64,000 bases of DNA from Pyrocephalus nanus. Lineage: Eukaryota; Chordata; Aves; Passeriformes; Tyrannidae. Under the pieces are notes generated by a model, which saw only the letters and a list, made by a program, of their open reading frames with translations, was not told the origin of the DNA and ran no database searches. The stretch is from the NCBI GenBank assembly GCA_038380795.1, contig CM076263.1, positions 9,414,709 to 9,478,708 of the forward strand, in the 5' to 3' direction. The position numbers and the translations under genes are program-made. Position 1 is the first letter of the stretch; every line of letters starts with the position of its first letter. This document shows, one piece after another, positions 61,630-64,000 of this stretch.

Positions 61630-64000
61630 ATGGAGCCGGGAGCCGGCACCCCCCAGGGGTGCGGCCGGGAGTGGGGGGCACTGAGACCCCTCAGGGTGAC
61701 CCTCGGGGCGTTAGGGGGGAGCAGGGTGGGATAAGGAGATTTAGGGGTGCGGCCCATGCAGGGGGTGCGTGGGGGTGCAGCGCCCCGGGAGGAGGGTGGT
61801 GGATACGGGGGGCAGAGCCCCGGGCTGGAGACAGGGGGAAGGATGTTGCTGCAGGAGGTCAAGCGGGCGGAAGGGAGCTGTGGGGGGGGAGACCCCCCCG
61901 GAGCGGAGACCCAGCAGCAAGCTCTGCTTCTGTCCCCAGACTGAGGGAAGTCCCTCCTTGTCCCTTGCCCCAGTGTGGGGGTGACACTGCAGGGGACCCC
62001 GGGTCCCTCGCCTCAGGGCCCTGCCTGTGCTGGTGGGGCCTGGGGATGTGGTGGGCAATAGGGGGCTGAAGGATGTGCCCCGTTGCCTTTCCTCAGCGTC
62101 TGTTCCCATCTGCAGGGTAGCTCTGACGGGCCATGTGGGTCTCACATGCCCTGGGGAGAGGTCACCGTGCCTGGGCAGGGTCCAGGGTGATATCCCCCAT
62201 GTGCCCATGGAGAAGCTCCCATGCCACGAGGAGCCACTGACAGCCACGGACAAGAGGCTCCAGGAGATGTCAGACATAGCCGACGTGCTGGAGATGCCCA
62301 CCGAGCCGCCCACTGAGGCTCTGCCACCCGTGCCCAGCCCCAAGCCAGCCCGAGAGATTTTGAATGAACCCGCTGAGATCAAGCTGCCTCCCTGGCTTGG
62401 AAACTGGGGGACGTGCCGCGAGGAGGTGCCAGTGAAGCCCCCCTCTCCACCGAAGCCGGCAGAGCAGCCCAGCCAGCCCCGACGGGGCCGCCCGATCCGC
62501 ACCTGGCTGGGAGAGGTAACTCCATCAGGGAAAATGGCCCTCAAAACCAGCCCCACTGTATCCCATGTGCTCATTCCGTGAAGCTTCCCGCTCCTGAGTA
62601 GACCCCTCTCTTTAAATAGCCATGCTTGGCTGAGCCAGGACTTCCCAGACGACCTTGAGCCCGGTGGGTAGAAAGGGGATGAAACTCGATAGCACAAAAG
62701 GCACGGGCAGGCACATGGGGAGTGACAGTGAGGCTTTGGGAGGAAAGCTGGAATCTTGCTGCTGGCAGGCAGGATCTCCATGCAACAGCCCATCATAGGG
62801 ATGTGGGGCAAGCAAGGCTTGGGGGGCACCTAATGGGTCAAACTGTACCACAGCCTGGGGATCCCATGGTTTGTTCAAGTGTCCTAAGAGAGCCTGCCCA
62901 GCACAGGGGCAGTCCAGGCACCCCTTGGCTTGGGGCAGCCATACATGGTCAGCAGATGTCCACCAGGCAGGAGAGGTCAGCCCTGCCCAAGCTGCAGGGT
63001 GTCCCTGCTCCAGCATTCCCAGGGAGCTGGCTGGAAGGACTGTGACCCCCCCTTTTTGCAGCTCGTGCCTCTGGGGCTATCAAAAGCCTAAAACCCAGGA
63101 GCACTGCAGGTTGGGCTCCCACCCCCTTCCACAGCCCCTACTGTCCATCTTCAGAAAGTCGTGGACCCCCTGAACTCTGGGCTGGGGCAGGAGCTAAGCG
63201 GCGAGGACTCCGCCTACCACCGTGGCTTCCACGGACTGCCACTCCATCAGTTCCTGTCCTCGCTCACCGACAGCCCCACCACGGACACCTACCGCCCACC
63301 CCGCAGGGCCCTGCTGCTGGCACAAGGTGAGGCTGAGCCCCCTTGAGCCGTGTGCTCCCCAGAAAGGCAGTGGGGAGTCTCAGCTAGGGGGGTCTGATGG
63401 CACCTTCCCCTCTGCAGGGCTGCGGAAGGCCACGCTGGCATCCATGCTCTACGAGAAATACAGGCAAGCCTGCACCCCTGCGTGACACCCATCCTGGGGG
63501 CTGTGCCCCGGCAGAGGGGACCCAGGGTGGGGGGTACCCCAGGGCTGAGGGGTGTGGCGTTTGCTCTGACTGCAGTAATGAGACGGAGGAGGAGATCCGT
63601 CCCCGCCCACAACCCATGGAGTCTGTTTCCACCACGCACCGCGACTTTGCTGCCAGGGGCTTCCAGCCCACACCTCCAGCCATCACCCAGGTACAGGCAG
63701 GAGACAGCCCCCCTGCACCTCCCAGCTTGTGGCAGCTCCCAGGGAGGCTGCAAGGCTCTTCTGTCCTCCCGAGTGTGGTGTCCCCCCACTCACTGTCACT
63801 TTGCTTCCACTTGCAGCCCCACAACTACTTGACGGAGCAGCCAACGAGCTTCTGGCTGGAGCAAGCCCGTGGAGTACCAGTAAGACCCACAGCACCCACT
63901 CCCTGACAGCACCTCAAGGGTCTTGGCTGCTGACAGAGATCTCTCTCTTCTCTCCCCTCCAGGGTGTCACCGCCCTCTTCAGCAGAAACATTCCCTTCAA
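61630..64000 (+). CDS. SPAG8: SPAG8, ciliary/sperm microtubule-associated protein (partial)
   Basis: Exons recognised: 62116-62515, 63155-63326, 63418-63463, 63576-63690, 63817-63879 and 63963 to the window end, all in phase. SPAG8 is a sperm-tail and cilium protein that sits inside doublet microtubules. The conserved part matches: SPTTDTYRPPRRALLLA, then MESVSTTHRDF, then PHNYLTEQPTSFWLEQARGVPGV and NIPF. The N-terminal region is Pro/Glu-rich and poorly conserved, as usual. Exon 1 is inferred: an ATG at 61630 with a donor after 61658 would fit the phase of exon 2, but this is uncertain and the protein could start inside exon 2 (ATG at 62209). The intron after 63463 uses a GC donor. The C-terminus lies outside the window. 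Confidence 0.85.

Overview
The window is vertebrate genomic DNA, almost certainly from a bird. Four things point that way: several chicken-repeat-1 (CR1) LINE fragments with the typical 3' tail, an avian ERVL-type solo LTR, compact GC-rich genes with very short introns and CpG-island promoters (the look of a microchromosome), and a gene set matching the human 9p13.3 neighbourhood (TESK1, CD72, HINT2, SPAG8, TMEM8B). Genes are split into many small exons, so I assembled them by hand from GT-AG (and two GC-AG) junctions, checking that every phase and codon count closes. Identifications rest on remembered family sequences; no search was run.

Layout. 1-1.9 kb: the 3' end of TESK1 (+). 3.4-16.8 kb: a cluster of CD72-like C-type lectin receptors. 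Copy A (-) and copy B (+) are arranged head to head, copy C (-) is a short-stalk paralogue, and the first exon of a dead fourth copy lies between B and C beside a CR1 fragment. 17.0-18.6 kb: nested CR1 pieces interrupted by a solo LTR. 18.8-22.1 kb: an eight-exon Myb/SANT-like gene (+) from a CpG island. 23.9-30.6 kb: a decayed class II (betaretrovirus-like) endogenous retrovirus with truncated 5' LTR, broken gag-pro-pol and almost no env, sitting in a G-rich minisatellite. 31.0-31.4 kb: a CpG promoter with CCAAT boxes and a cAMP-response element but no recognised gene, followed by about 8 kb in which I recognise no coding sequence.

39.9-49.6 kb: TMEM8B (-), 13 coding exons, including an EGF-like module and a CREST-type multi-pass membrane domain. 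51.9-56.7 kb: TAF1C (+), 14 exons, a subunit of the RNA polymerase I factor SL1. 56.9-58.4 kb: HINT2 (+), a mitochondrial HIT-family hydrolase. From 61.6 kb: SPAG8 (+), a ciliary/sperm microtubule protein that runs off the window.

The genes do not form an operon or pathway. The only functional cluster is the CD72-like set: inhibitory or degenerate tyrosine motifs inside the cell, a coiled-coil stalk, and a calcium-independent lectin-like head. The most interesting observations are the mosaic conservation of copies A and B (stalk exon nearly identical, lectin head diverged), the divergent tyrosine motifs between copies, the dead fourth copy, the run of tiny phase-1 exons in the SANT gene, a CR1 tail abutting a TAF1C splice acceptor, a GCG repeat touching the TMEM8B start codon, and unexplained promoter-like islands at 31 kb and 59 kb.
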